Positions 10,001-18,456 of a DNA stretch of 64,000 bases are shown piece after piece. The stretch covers positions 4,791 to 68,790 of the forward strand of contig JBFRWB010000195.1 in assembly GCA_051439375.1 (NCBI GenBank), read 5' to 3'. The notes under the pieces were generated by a model. It was not told the DNA's origin. It ran no database searches and was given only the letters and a program-made list of their open reading frames with translations. The first letter of the stretch is position 1. Every line of letters starts with the position of its first letter. This DNA is from JBGTGT01 sp051439375 (lineage in GTDB: Bacteria > Cyanobacteriota > Cyanobacteriia > Cyanobacteriales > Microcystaceae). The translations under genes and the position numbers were made by a program.

Positions 10001-10315
10001 ACCAAAGAAGTCGCAGCAACCATGGAAAGTGGCACACAACAGGTCTGGAAAGGTAGTAAACAGGTGGAAACCTCCCGTCATCGGATGCAGAATTTAGTAG
10101 ATGCCAGTTCTCGTATTCAAGACTTAGTTGCGGGCATTACACAGGCTACCAACGAACAATCGCAAGATAGCCAAGCGGTAACGGGCATGATGGGAGAAGT
10201 AACCGAAATTGCCCAAAATACAGCCGAGTTAGCCACCTCAGTCGCTGAATCCTTCAATGAATTGCTTATTATTGCTAACCAACTCCAAGACAGTGTGGGA
10301 CAATTCAAAGTCTAA
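7088..10315 (+). CDS. pixJ2: Chemoreceptor with Cache-like sensor and cyanobacteriochrome GAF domain (PixJ2 position)
   Basis: This 1075-residue chemoreceptor has one membrane helix near residues 28-48, a large external region (about 50-310) that looks like a Cache-type sensor, a second helix (about 315-342), HAMP, GAF1 (about 410-555), GAF2 (about 580-725), a HAMP-like linker and a methyl-accepting domain. GAF2 repeats the DXCF signature with C640 in DPCF and C668-H669, so it should also bind bilin; GAF1 lacks Cys-His. The receptor could therefore integrate an external signal with light. The signalling tip deviates from the usual QTNLLALN sequence, reading QTHLLALK. It follows the heme lipoprotein by 79 bases, in the place of pixJ2. 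The gene name rests on position only. Confidence 0.88.
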   Translation: MQKSSPQSSPSWLSSFSIRDRMLLIPGSIVIASLLVLFAGRQVLNKSLQDQLKEQTRSQLAVAKLNYDHDSQEIARSLYILAENPLVRQKVRDHASGKPLSATDQAQLQQMLRSMGRLDEAIIVGTNKLVLSSRKAVSSRGSTFDPNGLVSRVLQSKSRESSSEPWESSVNGEKTLIRYTATPIKAPNSQTVIGVIIGGIVVDDKVVKETLDAFGNQGYSAVYLHKSDGNFSLLTSQTIDQSRKEQENLELQDDYLLKKAVQAQGTTVFDRQPFENRTYTFAAKTIANYQGKPVGVLVYGDPEVELEKISQSLRWPLLSLLGLGLGGVGLSALIGYSITSPVRQLQGIMGRFAKGNYQERSTIRSQDEIGQLSDYFNNMADNILKNEEEIRQETEMFRFLAQLTTSSHLQSETLGEIWLKVAKEVKELLKVDRVVIYQFLPNGGGKVAYESVSSVWPSALNNSFDMACIPQSDLENYQNGQESQINDVATADLSSSHRQLLERLQIQADLVMPIKRQGDLFGLFIVHQCTAPRQWQETEVSFLRQMVNQLEVTLDRLELNEQRSLDAKLSLVLKDITLKIAATSGAEALFEAVLERSRQGLNCDRTIIYAFDESWRGTIVAESLNTAFPSALGAKIADPCFADKYVEQYRRGRVSATDDIDNAGLTDCHLDQLSPFNVKANLVTPINIGGELFGLLIAHHCQQPHTWQQPEIDFLTQVALQIGVALERAQLLEQKSIAQEEQRKAKEALQKRALDLIIEVDPVNQGDLTVHCSEQDDEIGTIARSYNTVVENLRHLVHQMQTTSGQLLVTTEQNGEVVQTLSVDAMRQLEDISRSLNALNSLRSAIETIAQNAQAALHVTEEARDAITMGEQEMEATMAEMHHIRETVTDTMTKIEHLDESSQKISKVVNLISRFAAQTHLLALKASIEAARAGEGGRGFAVIADEVRSLASQSAEATAEIETLVASIQAETKEVAATMESGTQQVWKGSKQVETSRHRMQNLVDASSRIQDLVAGITQATNEQSQDSQAVTGMMGEVTEIAQNTAELATSVAESFNELLIIANQLQDSVGQFKV

Positions 10316-10318
10316 TTC

Positions 10319-10494
10319 AGAGGTGTCGGGTATGAGGTGTCAGGTGTCAGATATGAGGTGTCAGGTGTCAGGGATCAGGTAATAAGTAAGGTTTCAAACC
10401 TAAAACCTAGAACCTAAGACCTAAAACCTAGAACCTAGAACCTAAAACCTAAAACCTAAAACCTAAAACCCTAATTCATAATTCATAATTCAGA
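10319..10494. repeat. Compound heptamer (STRR-like) array between pixJ2 and pixL
   Basis: This spacer is almost entirely 7-bp tandem repeats of three successive types: AGGTGTC (with variants such as GAGGTGTCAGGTGTCAG), then a long run of AAACCTA / GAACCTA, and finally ATTCATA. It ends three bases before the pixL start codon. The different units recur singly in other spacers of the window, so the array looks like a nest of cyanobacterial STRR families rather than coding or structured RNA. Confidence 0.85.
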
Positions 10495-10496
10495 CA

Positions 10497-13400
10497 ATGT
10501 TAAACCCTGACATCCGCGATCAAGCCTATCAATTCTTCATTGAAGAAGCCCCGGAATTACTGCAAATGATAGAATCGGGACTCCTCACCCTCAAGGAAGA
10601 ACGGAATACACAAACTGTTCACGAAATTATGCGAGCCGCACACTCCATTAAAGGAGGCGCAGCCAGTGTGGAATTGGATCATATTAAAACACTGGCACAT
10701 CGCTTAGAGGACATTTTTAAGGCATTATACGACGATTCCGTGGTCATTGATACGGAACTCGAAACCTTGCTACTACAGGGCTACGATTGCCTGAGAAACC
10801 CCTTAGAAGAACAAATGGCGACAGGGGAACATGACGGAGAAGCGGCGATCGCAAACGCTGAACAGGTTTGGCAAAAAATTGAGGCACAGTTAGGGGACAG
10901 TTTAGCCAATACAGAGCAGTATATTCCGTCTTCGGCGGATTTAGGGGTAGATATTGTTTCTTCCTTATTTGAGGTGGATGTTACTCAAGGAATCGAGCAA
11001 TTAGCCAAGATTGCAGAACATCCTAATGACTATGACATTATGAGTGAATTACAGACTCAGATGGAGGTCTTTGGGGGATTTGCAGAAATGTTAGGATTAC
11101 CGGGGTTTGGGGAGATTACCGAAGCAACATTGAAAGCTTTGGAGTTAAACCCTGATCAAGACCATTATATTCTACAATTAGCCTTAGTTGACCTCATTGA
11201 AGCTAGAGAGCAGGTGTTAGAAAAAGGCGATCGCACGTCTGGGGGAAGTCCATCTGCGGCGTTATTAGGGTTTACTACTCAAGAAGAAAAAACCGTTGAA
11301 AATAATAATGGTTCAGCATCTGAGTGGGATGATGGGAATGTTTTAGGCTTTGATAATTTATTTGAAGCGACACCCGAACAGGAGTTATCGGAAGAGTCAG
11401 GATGGACGGAAATTGATACCTTAACCGCACCCCATTTAGGCGGCAATTTTAATCTCTTTTCAGAAGAAGCAGCAAAAGCAGAAGAATTTCCTGCTTTAGA
11501 TGATGTATTTGGTGAACAACTGGACTTTGATACAATTGATAATCAAGCAGCAGAGACAATCGCAGAAAATTCTGAGTTAGAGGATATTTTTGCCTCAGAA
11601 CCGCCTCCTTTAGAAAATGTCTTTGCTCCGAATGTAGAAGTCCAAGAACCATCTGAAATGATGGATTTAGAGGGTCAATCACCCGAATTAGAAGCTGTTT
11701 TTAACATTGAGTTAGGAACTGAAAATGAAGTTATTCATTCAGATGTTACAGAAGAACATCCCGAATTAGAAGACGTTTTTAATATTGAGTTAGGAACTGA
11801 AAATGAAGTTATTCATTCAGACGTTACAGAAGAACATCCCGAATTAGAAGATGTTTTTAATATTGAGTTAGGGACTGAAAATGAAGTTATTCATTCAGAA
11901 AATCAACCATTAGAAGAAGGTTTGAGTCCAGAAAACCTTGCAGACATTTCCCTAGAAGAATCTGATGCAATTACTGAAGAAACACTACAAGACTTATCCG
12001 ATCCAGATTTAGAAAATGTCTTTGGTATTGTCTCGGAGCAGGTAGATGAACATCTCTTTGACATTGAAGGTGAAAATAAGGTATCTTCAGAACCAATTAA
12101 TCCTTCTCTTGAAGCTGTATTTGGGGTAGATGACTCTCTTACTGAGGAAACCCTTGAACCAGAAATTAAATCTGAGGAAATACCTGAATTTGATATTGAT
12201 CCTTCTCGTTTGATTGATACAGAAGCGAAAACCATAGAAGATATTTTTGCAGTATCTAACTTAGAAGATAACGAAAATTTATTCACGATTCCAGCAGAAA
12301 CCCAAGAGACTAATGAATCTATTATGGATGAATCAGTCTCTCAAGATGATGATATAGATCGCTCAATTGATCCTGAAGTTTCTACTTTAGAAAGTCTCTT
12401 TGAAGCAGGTGAATCCCAAGAGAATGACAACTTATTCACTATTTCCGAAGAAACCTCAGAGAAGAAAGATGAGCTAGTTACTCAAGAGAAAGAAAACACT
12501 TCTAATCCCTCATCTCGTTTCAAAAAATCTGATGTTCCTACCTTAGAAGACATCTTTGAAGTAGCTGGATCTGAAGATGATAAAGATGTCTTCACTATTC
12601 CAGCAGAAACCCAAGAAACCGAACTCATTGCATCTGATACCCCTTCTCTTGATGATGTATTTGGCTCAGTTGTTGATTCTGCTTTACCTATTGAAGAAAA
12701 ACAACCAAACGTCAAAGAGAATAAGAAAGATACCTCAGAACAAATAGATAATGCCATCGCAGAAGTCGAAAATCTCTTTGATAGTCTTCCTCCCCTAGAA
12801 GAAATTGAGTCATCTCCTATCATTAACGCTGAACCACAAAAACGGAAAGCAGTTAAACCCCAACCTCAATTTAAACCTCGTTCTTCTTCTACATCTCGTC
12901 CTAAAACCCAAAGTAAAAGTAATAAAAAACAAAAAGCAGCCCCAACGCCTTCCACTTCTAATTTATCCATAAAAGTTGATTTTGAACGACTAGAACGGAT
13001 GAATAACTTGGTCGGAGAATTAATGATTAACCGTAATAGTTTATCACTGCAAAATGACCAAATGCAAGGATCAGTGAAATCCTTATTGAATCGTTTTGTT
13101 ACCTTCCAAGCAATGATTGGTCAATTGCAAGAATTATCCGATCAAATGTTAATTGCACCCGAAAAACTCGATTCTCAACGAGTTAACCCCAATCAAATCC
13201 AAGATATATCCCGTGGGTTAGGAAATTTTGATTCCCTAGAAATGGATACTTATAGTACTCTTTACTCCTTGCTAGGGATGTTATTAGAAGAAATGATTCA
13301 ATTAGAAGAATCGGTGGATGATGTCGTCTTATTTGCACGGACTTCTAACCAAACCCTAGAACAACAACGTCAAATGCTCACCAATCTCAGGGATGAGTTG

Positions 13401-14942
13401 ATGTGGGCGAGAATGCTGCCATTAGGAGAGGTATTAAACCGATTTCCTCGTTTATTGCGGGATCTATCTGCTACTTATGGCAAACCCGTTCGTCTTAAAC
13501 TCACAGGAACGGCAGTATTAGTGGATAAGGCTGCGCTTGAAAAACTCTACGATCCGCTTTTACACTTAGTCCGTAATGGCTTTGATCATGGCATCGAATC
13601 CCCAGAAGAACGCAAGCAAGTCGGAAAACCAGCAGAAGGACAAATTGAAATTCGTGCTTATCACCAAGGAAACCAAACCATTGTCGAAATCTGTGATGAT
13701 GGTCGAGGTTTGAATTACGATAAGATCAAAGCAAAAGCGATTCAAACAGGACTAATTACACAAGAACAGGCGACAGTTGTTTCTAAAGAGCGAATTGAGA
13801 ACTTAATCTTTGAACCTGCTTTCTCAACCGCCGCACAGGTGAGTGAATTATCTGGCCGAGGTGTAGGACTCGATGTGGTGCGATCGCAATTACGTGCCTT
13901 GAAGGGAACTGTGATGGTTACCTCTAAACAAGGACGGGGAACGATTTTCACCCTCAAATTACCTTTAACCTTAACTATTGCTAAATTATTAGTCTGTCAG
14001 GTTGCTTATGAAAATAGTAATAGTCGGGTATCCGTGGCGTTTCCCTCAGACACTATTGAGGAGATTCTCGTTCCTGAAGCCAATCAGATTAAAATCTCAG
14101 GCAATCAACGGTTTTTACTGTGGCAAGGTCATATTATTCCTATTTATCCCGTTAAAGACCTTTTACAATATAATTGTCCTTTACCAGAAAGCTTTGCGGA
14201 TAAAGGGTTTAATGTTGCCATACCCGATGAGTGGGGACTTCCTTTATTATTGTTACGACGAGGAGATCAGTTATATGGTTTAGAAGTGAGTCGCCTAGAG
14301 ACAGAGCAAGAATTAGTGATTAAATCCTTTGGCAATGCTGTTTCTGCGCCAACTTATACCTATGGTTGTACGATTTTAGGGGATGGTCAGTTGATTCCTG
14401 TGGTTAATGGTGCAACTTTAATTGAACAATCCCTCGCTCCGAACTATAGCACAACTCCTTCTTCTGTGACTCAAACGGTTGTGAGGGATGACGCAGAAGG
14501 GTTATCTACTCCATCGGTGGATGAATTTAAACCGCAAGTTACCACCAGACAAGCACCCTTAATGTTGGTTGTGGATGACTCAGCCGCTTTACGACGGACG
14601 TTAGCATTAACCTTAGAAAAAGCCGGGTATCGGGTGGTACAAGCAAGGGATGGACGGGAAGCTTTAGAGCAGTTACAGCATACCTCTGGTATTAATATGG
14701 TGATCTGTGATATAGAAATGCCAAATATGAACGGGTTCGAGTTCTTAGGTCAACGTCGCCGCGACCCAGAAATGATGAGCATTCCTGTTGCGATGCTAAC
14801 CTCTCGCAGTAACGATAAACACCGTCAATTAGCAATGACTTTAGGTGCGAGTGCGTACTTTACTAAACCTTATATTGAGCAGCAATTTTTAACGTCTGTT
14901 GCCAATATTCTTGAGGAAAATAGAGTAAGCGTTAGCAGTTAA
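10497..14942 (+). CDS. pixL: Hybrid CheA-type histidine kinase, PixL
   Basis: This 1481-residue protein is the CheA-like kinase of the cluster. It has an Hpt domain with phospho-accepting H49 in AAHSIKGG, a very long acidic low-complexity linker (about 255-790), a basic Pro/Ser/Lys stretch, a dimerisation segment, a HATPase (N box HLVRNGFDHGIE near 1021, DDGRG, and GRGVGLD near 1120), a CheW-like domain (about 1165-1300) and a C-terminal receiver (about 1355-1475) with LVVDDS and acceptor aspartate in ICDIEMP. It should autophosphorylate under chemoreceptor control and pass phosphate to the REC proteins encoded upstream. The linker is unusual: it contains about 14 LExxF-like motifs and a 26-residue block repeated nearly three times. 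Confidence 0.92.
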   Translation: MLNPDIRDQAYQFFIEEAPELLQMIESGLLTLKEERNTQTVHEIMRAAHSIKGGAASVELDHIKTLAHRLEDIFKALYDDSVVIDTELETLLLQGYDCLRNPLEEQMATGEHDGEAAIANAEQVWQKIEAQLGDSLANTEQYIPSSADLGVDIVSSLFEVDVTQGIEQLAKIAEHPNDYDIMSELQTQMEVFGGFAEMLGLPGFGEITEATLKALELNPDQDHYILQLALVDLIEAREQVLEKGDRTSGGSPSAALLGFTTQEEKTVENNNGSASEWDDGNVLGFDNLFEATPEQELSEESGWTEIDTLTAPHLGGNFNLFSEEAAKAEEFPALDDVFGEQLDFDTIDNQAAETIAENSELEDIFASEPPPLENVFAPNVEVQEPSEMMDLEGQSPELEAVFNIELGTENEVIHSDVTEEHPELEDVFNIELGTENEVIHSDVTEEHPELEDVFNIELGTENEVIHSENQPLEEGLSPENLADISLEESDAITEETLQDLSDPDLENVFGIVSEQVDEHLFDIEGENKVSSEPINPSLEAVFGVDDSLTEETLEPEIKSEEIPEFDIDPSRLIDTEAKTIEDIFAVSNLEDNENLFTIPAETQETNESIMDESVSQDDDIDRSIDPEVSTLESLFEAGESQENDNLFTISEETSEKKDELVTQEKENTSNPSSRFKKSDVPTLEDIFEVAGSEDDKDVFTIPAETQETELIASDTPSLDDVFGSVVDSALPIEEKQPNVKENKKDTSEQIDNAIAEVENLFDSLPPLEEIESSPIINAEPQKRKAVKPQPQFKPRSSSTSRPKTQSKSNKKQKAAPTPSTSNLSIKVDFERLERMNNLVGELMINRNSLSLQNDQMQGSVKSLLNRFVTFQAMIGQLQELSDQMLIAPEKLDSQRVNPNQIQDISRGLGNFDSLEMDTYSTLYSLLGMLLEEMIQLEESVDDVVLFARTSNQTLEQQRQMLTNLRDELMWARMLPLGEVLNRFPRLLRDLSATYGKPVRLKLTGTAVLVDKAALEKLYDPLLHLVRNGFDHGIESPEERKQVGKPAEGQIEIRAYHQGNQTIVEICDDGRGLNYDKIKAKAIQTGLITQEQATVVSKERIENLIFEPAFSTAAQVSELSGRGVGLDVVRSQLRALKGTVMVTSKQGRGTIFTLKLPLTLTIAKLLVCQVAYENSNSRVSVAFPSDTIEEILVPEANQIKISGNQRFLLWQGHIIPIYPVKDLLQYNCPLPESFADKGFNVAIPDEWGLPLLLLRRGDQLYGLEVSRLETEQELVIKSFGNAVSAPTYTYGCTILGDGQLIPVVNGATLIEQSLAPNYSTTPSSVTQTVVRDDAEGLSTPSVDEFKPQVTTRQAPLMLVVDDSAALRRTLALTLEKAGYRVVQARDGREALEQLQHTSGINMVICDIEMPNMNGFEFLGQRRRDPEMMSIPVAMLTSRSNDKHRQLAMTLGASAYFTKPYIEQQFLTSVANILEENRVSVSS
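11688..11899 (+). repeat. 78-bp in-frame tandem repeat inside pixL
   Basis: A 78-bp unit coding 26 residues (core VFNIELGTENEVIHS) is present in two full copies and one copy of about 56 bases. The copies differ at only a few bases, so the duplication is recent. It lies in the acidic linker between the Hpt and kinase domains and keeps the reading frame. Confidence 0.9.
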
Positions 14943-15019
14943 CTGTTAATAGTAAGTATAAGGTTTAAATCCTTAAAGCCTGAAACCCACAACCAGCAAA
15001 CCTGACCCCTGAAATTCCC

Positions 15020-15544
15020 ATGACACAACCTTCTCTCACTGCTACCCCCTTTGTTGATCTTGAAACACCCCTTGAACAAGAGAACAAATCGTTAAAAATT
15101 CTTATTTTCCAAGTTGGTCAGCTTTATCTGGCTTTATCGGTTGATTTTGTCAACAAAATCATTAAAGGGGCAGAAATTCACGGTAGTGGAACAACTGAAG
15201 TGGGAATTACTCAGATTAATAATCAAGATATTACGGTTATTGATTTGCATCGCCGCTTATTTAAACAGTCCCAGTCCCTTGAAAAGATGACTCATCCATT
15301 CCTGATTTTAGCGAAAAATAGCATTGACGAAGTATTTGGTATCTTAGTCGGAGAAACTCCTACTTTGATTGATGTTCCGTTCTCTGATATTAAGGTTTTA
15401 CCTGACTCTTACCGTCGAGGAGATACCTTAGAAATTGCGACTCATGTGGCTAAAACGAACGAGAATGGACAAGGACTCACTATTTTTATTCTTGATGTTG
15501 ATAAGTTAGTTCCACCCATTGCATTAGGGGATTTTGTCTTTTAA
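15020..15544 (+). CDS. CheW-like protein at the end of the pix cluster
   Basis: This 174-residue protein looks like a diverged CheW domain. The segment LKILIFQVGQLYLALSVDFVNKII corresponds to the first strands, and TQINNQDITVIDLHRRLF to the segment after the NLRG region. The ATG at 15020 lies 77 bases after pixL on the same strand, which suggests it is the last gene of the operon. It differs strongly from the first CheW protein at 2926 and could serve a different receptor or kinase surface. The family call is good; the specific partner is not known. Confidence 0.75.
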   Translation: MTQPSLTATPFVDLETPLEQENKSLKILIFQVGQLYLALSVDFVNKIIKGAEIHGSGTTEVGITQINNQDITVIDLHRRLFKQSQSLEKMTHPFLILAKNSIDEVFGILVGETPTLIDVPFSDIKVLPDSYRRGDTLEIATHVAKTNENGQGLTIFILDVDKLVPPIALGDFVF

Positions 15545-15862
15545 GTTATATCGTCATCAAAGGCCTGTCTGTTTTCTTGTAAACTGTTGGCTGATTTTCC
15601 AAAAGATCAAGGCTGGTACAGAGAAGACTGAGTAAGAATAAGCTTATGTGATTAATTTTATCTATGATTAGTCTTTAAAGAGCATTACCCTTCTCACCCT
15701 ATAAAAAAATAAACTATGGCTAATTTTTTCTCAATTTAAAACTTTAAGTCTTTCTGCTAATGCCAGACTTCTGACTCAAGTTAAGCAACGTTACAGTTAA
15801 GCTTTCGTAAAGATTAACAATGATAAGCTGATCAATGGCATGATTTATAACCCTTGGGAACT
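15545..15862. other. Spacer between pix cluster and hemE
   Basis: I see no gene or strong hairpin here. The region is AT-rich and presumably contains the end of the pix transcript and the hemE promoter. I could not assign either precisely. Confidence 0.35.
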
Positions 15863-16918
15863 ATGACTGATCTTCCTTATCTCCTCCGCGCTGCTAAAGG
15901 CGAAATCTTAGACCGTCCTCCAGTATGGATGATGCGACAAGCAGGACGCTATATGAAAGTATATCGAGATTTACGAGAAAAATACCCTAGTTTTCGTGAC
16001 CGTTCCGAAAATGCGGACTTAGCCATCGAAATTTCCCTACAACCATGGCACGCATTTCAACCCGATGGGGTGATCATGTTTTCCGATATTCTGACACCTC
16101 TCCCCGGTATTGGCATTCCTTTTGATATTGTTGAAAGTAAAGGGCCAATGATCGATCCCCCCATTCGGACGCTACAACAAATCGAAAACCTTCATCCTTT
16201 TAACCCAGAAGAAACCTTACCCTTCATTAAAACCATCTTAACGACCCTACGCAAAGAGGTGGGGAATAAATCCACCGTTTTAGGCTTTGTCGGCGCACCT
16301 TGGACATTAGCGGCTTATTGTGTCGAAGGCAAGAGTTCTAAAAACTATGCTGTCATTAAACGCATGGCATTTACTGAACCTGCCATCTTACACCAATTTT
16401 TAACCAAATTAGCCGATATGGTTGCTGCATATATCTGTTACCAAATCGAATGTGGCGCACAAGTTGTACAGATGTTTGATTCTTGGGCTGGTGAACTAAG
16501 TCCTCAAGATTATGATATCTTTGCCTTACCCTATCATCAGCAGGTTGTAAAAACCGTGAAGCAAAAATATCCTGATACCCCGTTAATCCTATATATTAGC
16601 GGCAGTGCAGGTATTTTAGAACGAATGGGACAATCAGGCGTAGATATTGTCAGTGTTGACTGGACAGTAGATATGGCCGATGCTAGACAACGGTTAGGAA
16701 AAGACATGAAAGTACAAGGAAATATGGATCCCGGTGTCTTGTTTGGATCTCATGAAGTAATCCGCGATCGCATTTTCGATACCATTCGTAAAGCTGGCCG
16801 TGGGGGACATATTCTCAATTTAGGCCATGGGGTATTAGTCGGGACACCAGAAGACAACGTAAGAGTGTTCTTTGAAACTGCAAAACAAGCCGATAGTCAG
16901 TTGGCCATTAGCAGTTAA
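15863..16918 (+). CDS. hemE: Uroporphyrinogen decarboxylase
   Basis: HemE converts uroporphyrinogen III to coproporphyrinogen III, the step that commits tetrapyrroles to heme, chlorophyll and bilins rather than siroheme/B12. The signature near the N-terminus (PPVWMMRQAGRYM) is the substrate-binding arginine motif, and the second motif FVGAPWTLAAY lies near residue 150. MFDSWAGELS and the C-terminal NLGHGV (catalytic-pocket histidine) are also present. The length of 351 residues is normal. I chose the ATG at 15863, because homologues start with MTDLPYLLRAA; a TTG three codons upstream is less likely. Bilin from this pathway is what the neighbouring receptors need, but co-regulation is not shown. 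Confidence 0.96.
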   Translation: MTDLPYLLRAAKGEILDRPPVWMMRQAGRYMKVYRDLREKYPSFRDRSENADLAIEISLQPWHAFQPDGVIMFSDILTPLPGIGIPFDIVESKGPMIDPPIRTLQQIENLHPFNPEETLPFIKTILTTLRKEVGNKSTVLGFVGAPWTLAAYCVEGKSSKNYAVIKRMAFTEPAILHQFLTKLADMVAAYICYQIECGAQVVQMFDSWAGELSPQDYDIFALPYHQQVVKTVKQKYPDTPLILYISGSAGILERMGQSGVDIVSVDWTVDMADARQRLGKDMKVQGNMDPGVLFGSHEVIRDRIFDTIRKAGRGGHILNLGHGVLVGTPEDNVRVFFETAKQADSQLAISS

Positions 16919-16961
16919 CCGTTTTTGGCCTTTGGATGTTCACCGCAATATATATCTGTAG

Positions 16962-16980
16962 GGGCGCAAGCCTTGCGCCC
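16962..16980. repeat. GC-rich hairpin between convergent hemE and GGDEF genes
   Basis: The sequence GGGCGCAAG / CTTGCGCCC forms an almost loopless palindrome between two convergent genes. It belongs to a type of short GC-rich palindrome common in cyanobacterial spacers. It could act as a two-way terminator, although no long T-run follows on either strand. Confidence 0.55.
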
Positions 16981-16992
16981 ACACTCATATTT

Positions 16993-18441
16993 TTAACTAT
17001 CATTCATCATTTTTGACTGAACTTGGTTACGTCCTTTTTCTTTAGATTCAAACAGAGCAATATCAGCCGTTTCTACCAAATCTTTCATATTTAGCCTCGA
17101 ATTAGGAATAACCGAACACACCCCCAAACTCATCGTAACATAGGGTTGTACGGGTGAGGAACGATGGGGCAGTTGTCGCTGGCGAAGAGACGCTAAAATT
17201 GATTCAGCCACCGTCACTGCACCAGATAAGGGGGTATTGGGTAATATAATAGCAAATTCCTCCCCACCATACCGTGCTGCTAAATCTGCCGGACGATTAA
17301 CCACCTGTTGAATCGTTTGGGCTACAGTTTTTAGACACTGATCCCCTTCTAGATGACCATAGGTGTCATTGTATCGCTTAAAATGGTCAATATCTCCTAA
17401 AATAAGAGATAAGTTGTTATTTTCCCGCATCATACGCTTCCATTCCTGTTCTAAGCACCGATCAAAGCTTCGACGATTAGCAATTTCCGTTAATCCATCT
17501 AAATTGGCTAAACGGTGAAGTTTTTCAGTCAGTTCCTTTAATTCATAATTCATTCGTTTTAAGGACACTTCATAGCGTTGTTTATCTTCTTGGGCTTTAA
17601 TGCGCTGTGTTACGTCGGTTTGTACCCAAATATAATAGGGAACGTTATCTTGCTCGTCAGTAACTGGTGAAAGACTCACTTCATTCCAAAATAATGACCC
17701 ATTCTTACGATAATTACGAAGGGTTACACAACAAGACTTTTGATTTTGAATCGCTTGATAAATTTTTTGCAAACTTTCTTGATTTTTATCAGTTCTTACC
17801 AGAAAACTGGGACTTTTTTCCATTACTTCTACTTGGGTATAACCCGTCATTCGCTCAAAGCCTTCGTTAACATAAACAATAGGATGCCCTTCTTGCGTCG
17901 CATCGGTAATGATAATACCGTTTAAGGTAGCTGCGATCGCTTTATGCAATAAATAGTGACTGATTTGGGGATGATTATAAAATTGTTGTGCTGCGTCGTG
18001 TAAGTCTAGTTTTCGTTGCAACTGTTGATTTTGCTGCTGTAGTTCTTGTTGTAAATGACTCAGTTTTAAGTGATGATTGACTTTAGCCACCACATCCGAA
18101 GCTAGATAGGGTTTTAAGAGATAATCAACAATTCCCACCTCTAAATCATAATTATTTTTCTGTGTTGTTTCAAATCCTTCTAAAAAGATAATGGGAACGT
18201 TAGGGATATTCGCTGTTTTTTTCAACCTTTCACACAACTCATACCCATCTCCCTCTGGCATATTAGCATCCATTAAAACCAGATCTGGCTTTAGGGTGTT
18301 GAGTGCAACTAAGGCCATTTCTGAATCTACAGCTTGCCTAACTTGATGACCACTACTTTCTAACATATTGGTTAAGAGGCGAAGATTATCAACCTGATCT
18401 TCAATAATTAAAATATCGCCTTGGGGAGTGAGCATTTCCAT
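16993..18441 (-). CDS. REC-PAS-GGDEF response regulator, probable diguanylate cyclase
   Basis: This 482-residue protein should synthesise cyclic-di-GMP in response to phosphorylation. A receiver domain (about 8-125) has IIEDQ, acceptor aspartate in LMDANMPEGDGYEL and lysine in LLKPY. A coiled segment follows, then a PAS domain (about 160-280) with the typical GIIITDATQ and NEGFERMTGY, and a GGDEF domain (about 310-475) with the intact active-site motif RYGGEEF. No clear RxxD inhibitory site stands out from my reading. It starts 15 bases after the histidine kinase gene on the same strand, so the two are probably one operon and one signalling pair. Cyclic-di-GMP controls motility and biofilm formation in cyanobacteria, which fits the nearby phototaxis genes. 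Confidence 0.9.
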   Translation of the reverse strand: MEMLTPQGDILIIEDQVDNLRLLTNMLESSGHQVRQAVDSEMALVALNTLKPDLVLMDANMPEGDGYELCERLKKTANIPNVPIIFLEGFETTQKNNYDLEVGIVDYLLKPYLASDVVAKVNHHLKLSHLQQELQQQNQQLQRKLDLHDAAQQFYNHPQISHYLLHKAIAATLNGIIITDATQEGHPIVYVNEGFERMTGYTQVEVMEKSPSFLVRTDKNQESLQKIYQAIQNQKSCCVTLRNYRKNGSLFWNEVSLSPVTDEQDNVPYYIWVQTDVTQRIKAQEDKQRYEVSLKRMNYELKELTEKLHRLANLDGLTEIANRRSFDRCLEQEWKRMMRENNNLSLILGDIDHFKRYNDTYGHLEGDQCLKTVAQTIQQVVNRPADLAARYGGEEFAIILPNTPLSGAVTVAESILASLRQRQLPHRSSPVQPYVTMSLGVCSVIPNSRLNMKDLVETADIALFESKEKGRNQVQSKMMNDS

Positions 18442-18456
18442 GGGTAAGATACCTCT

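Noticed and set aside
10319..10494. Possible CRISPR array
   Set aside because: The units are contiguous 7-bp repeats without spacers, and no cas gene is present.
11449..12823. Several Ser-rich minus-strand frames opposite the pixL linker
   Set aside because: They mirror the low-complexity acidic linker of pixL and have no independent support.
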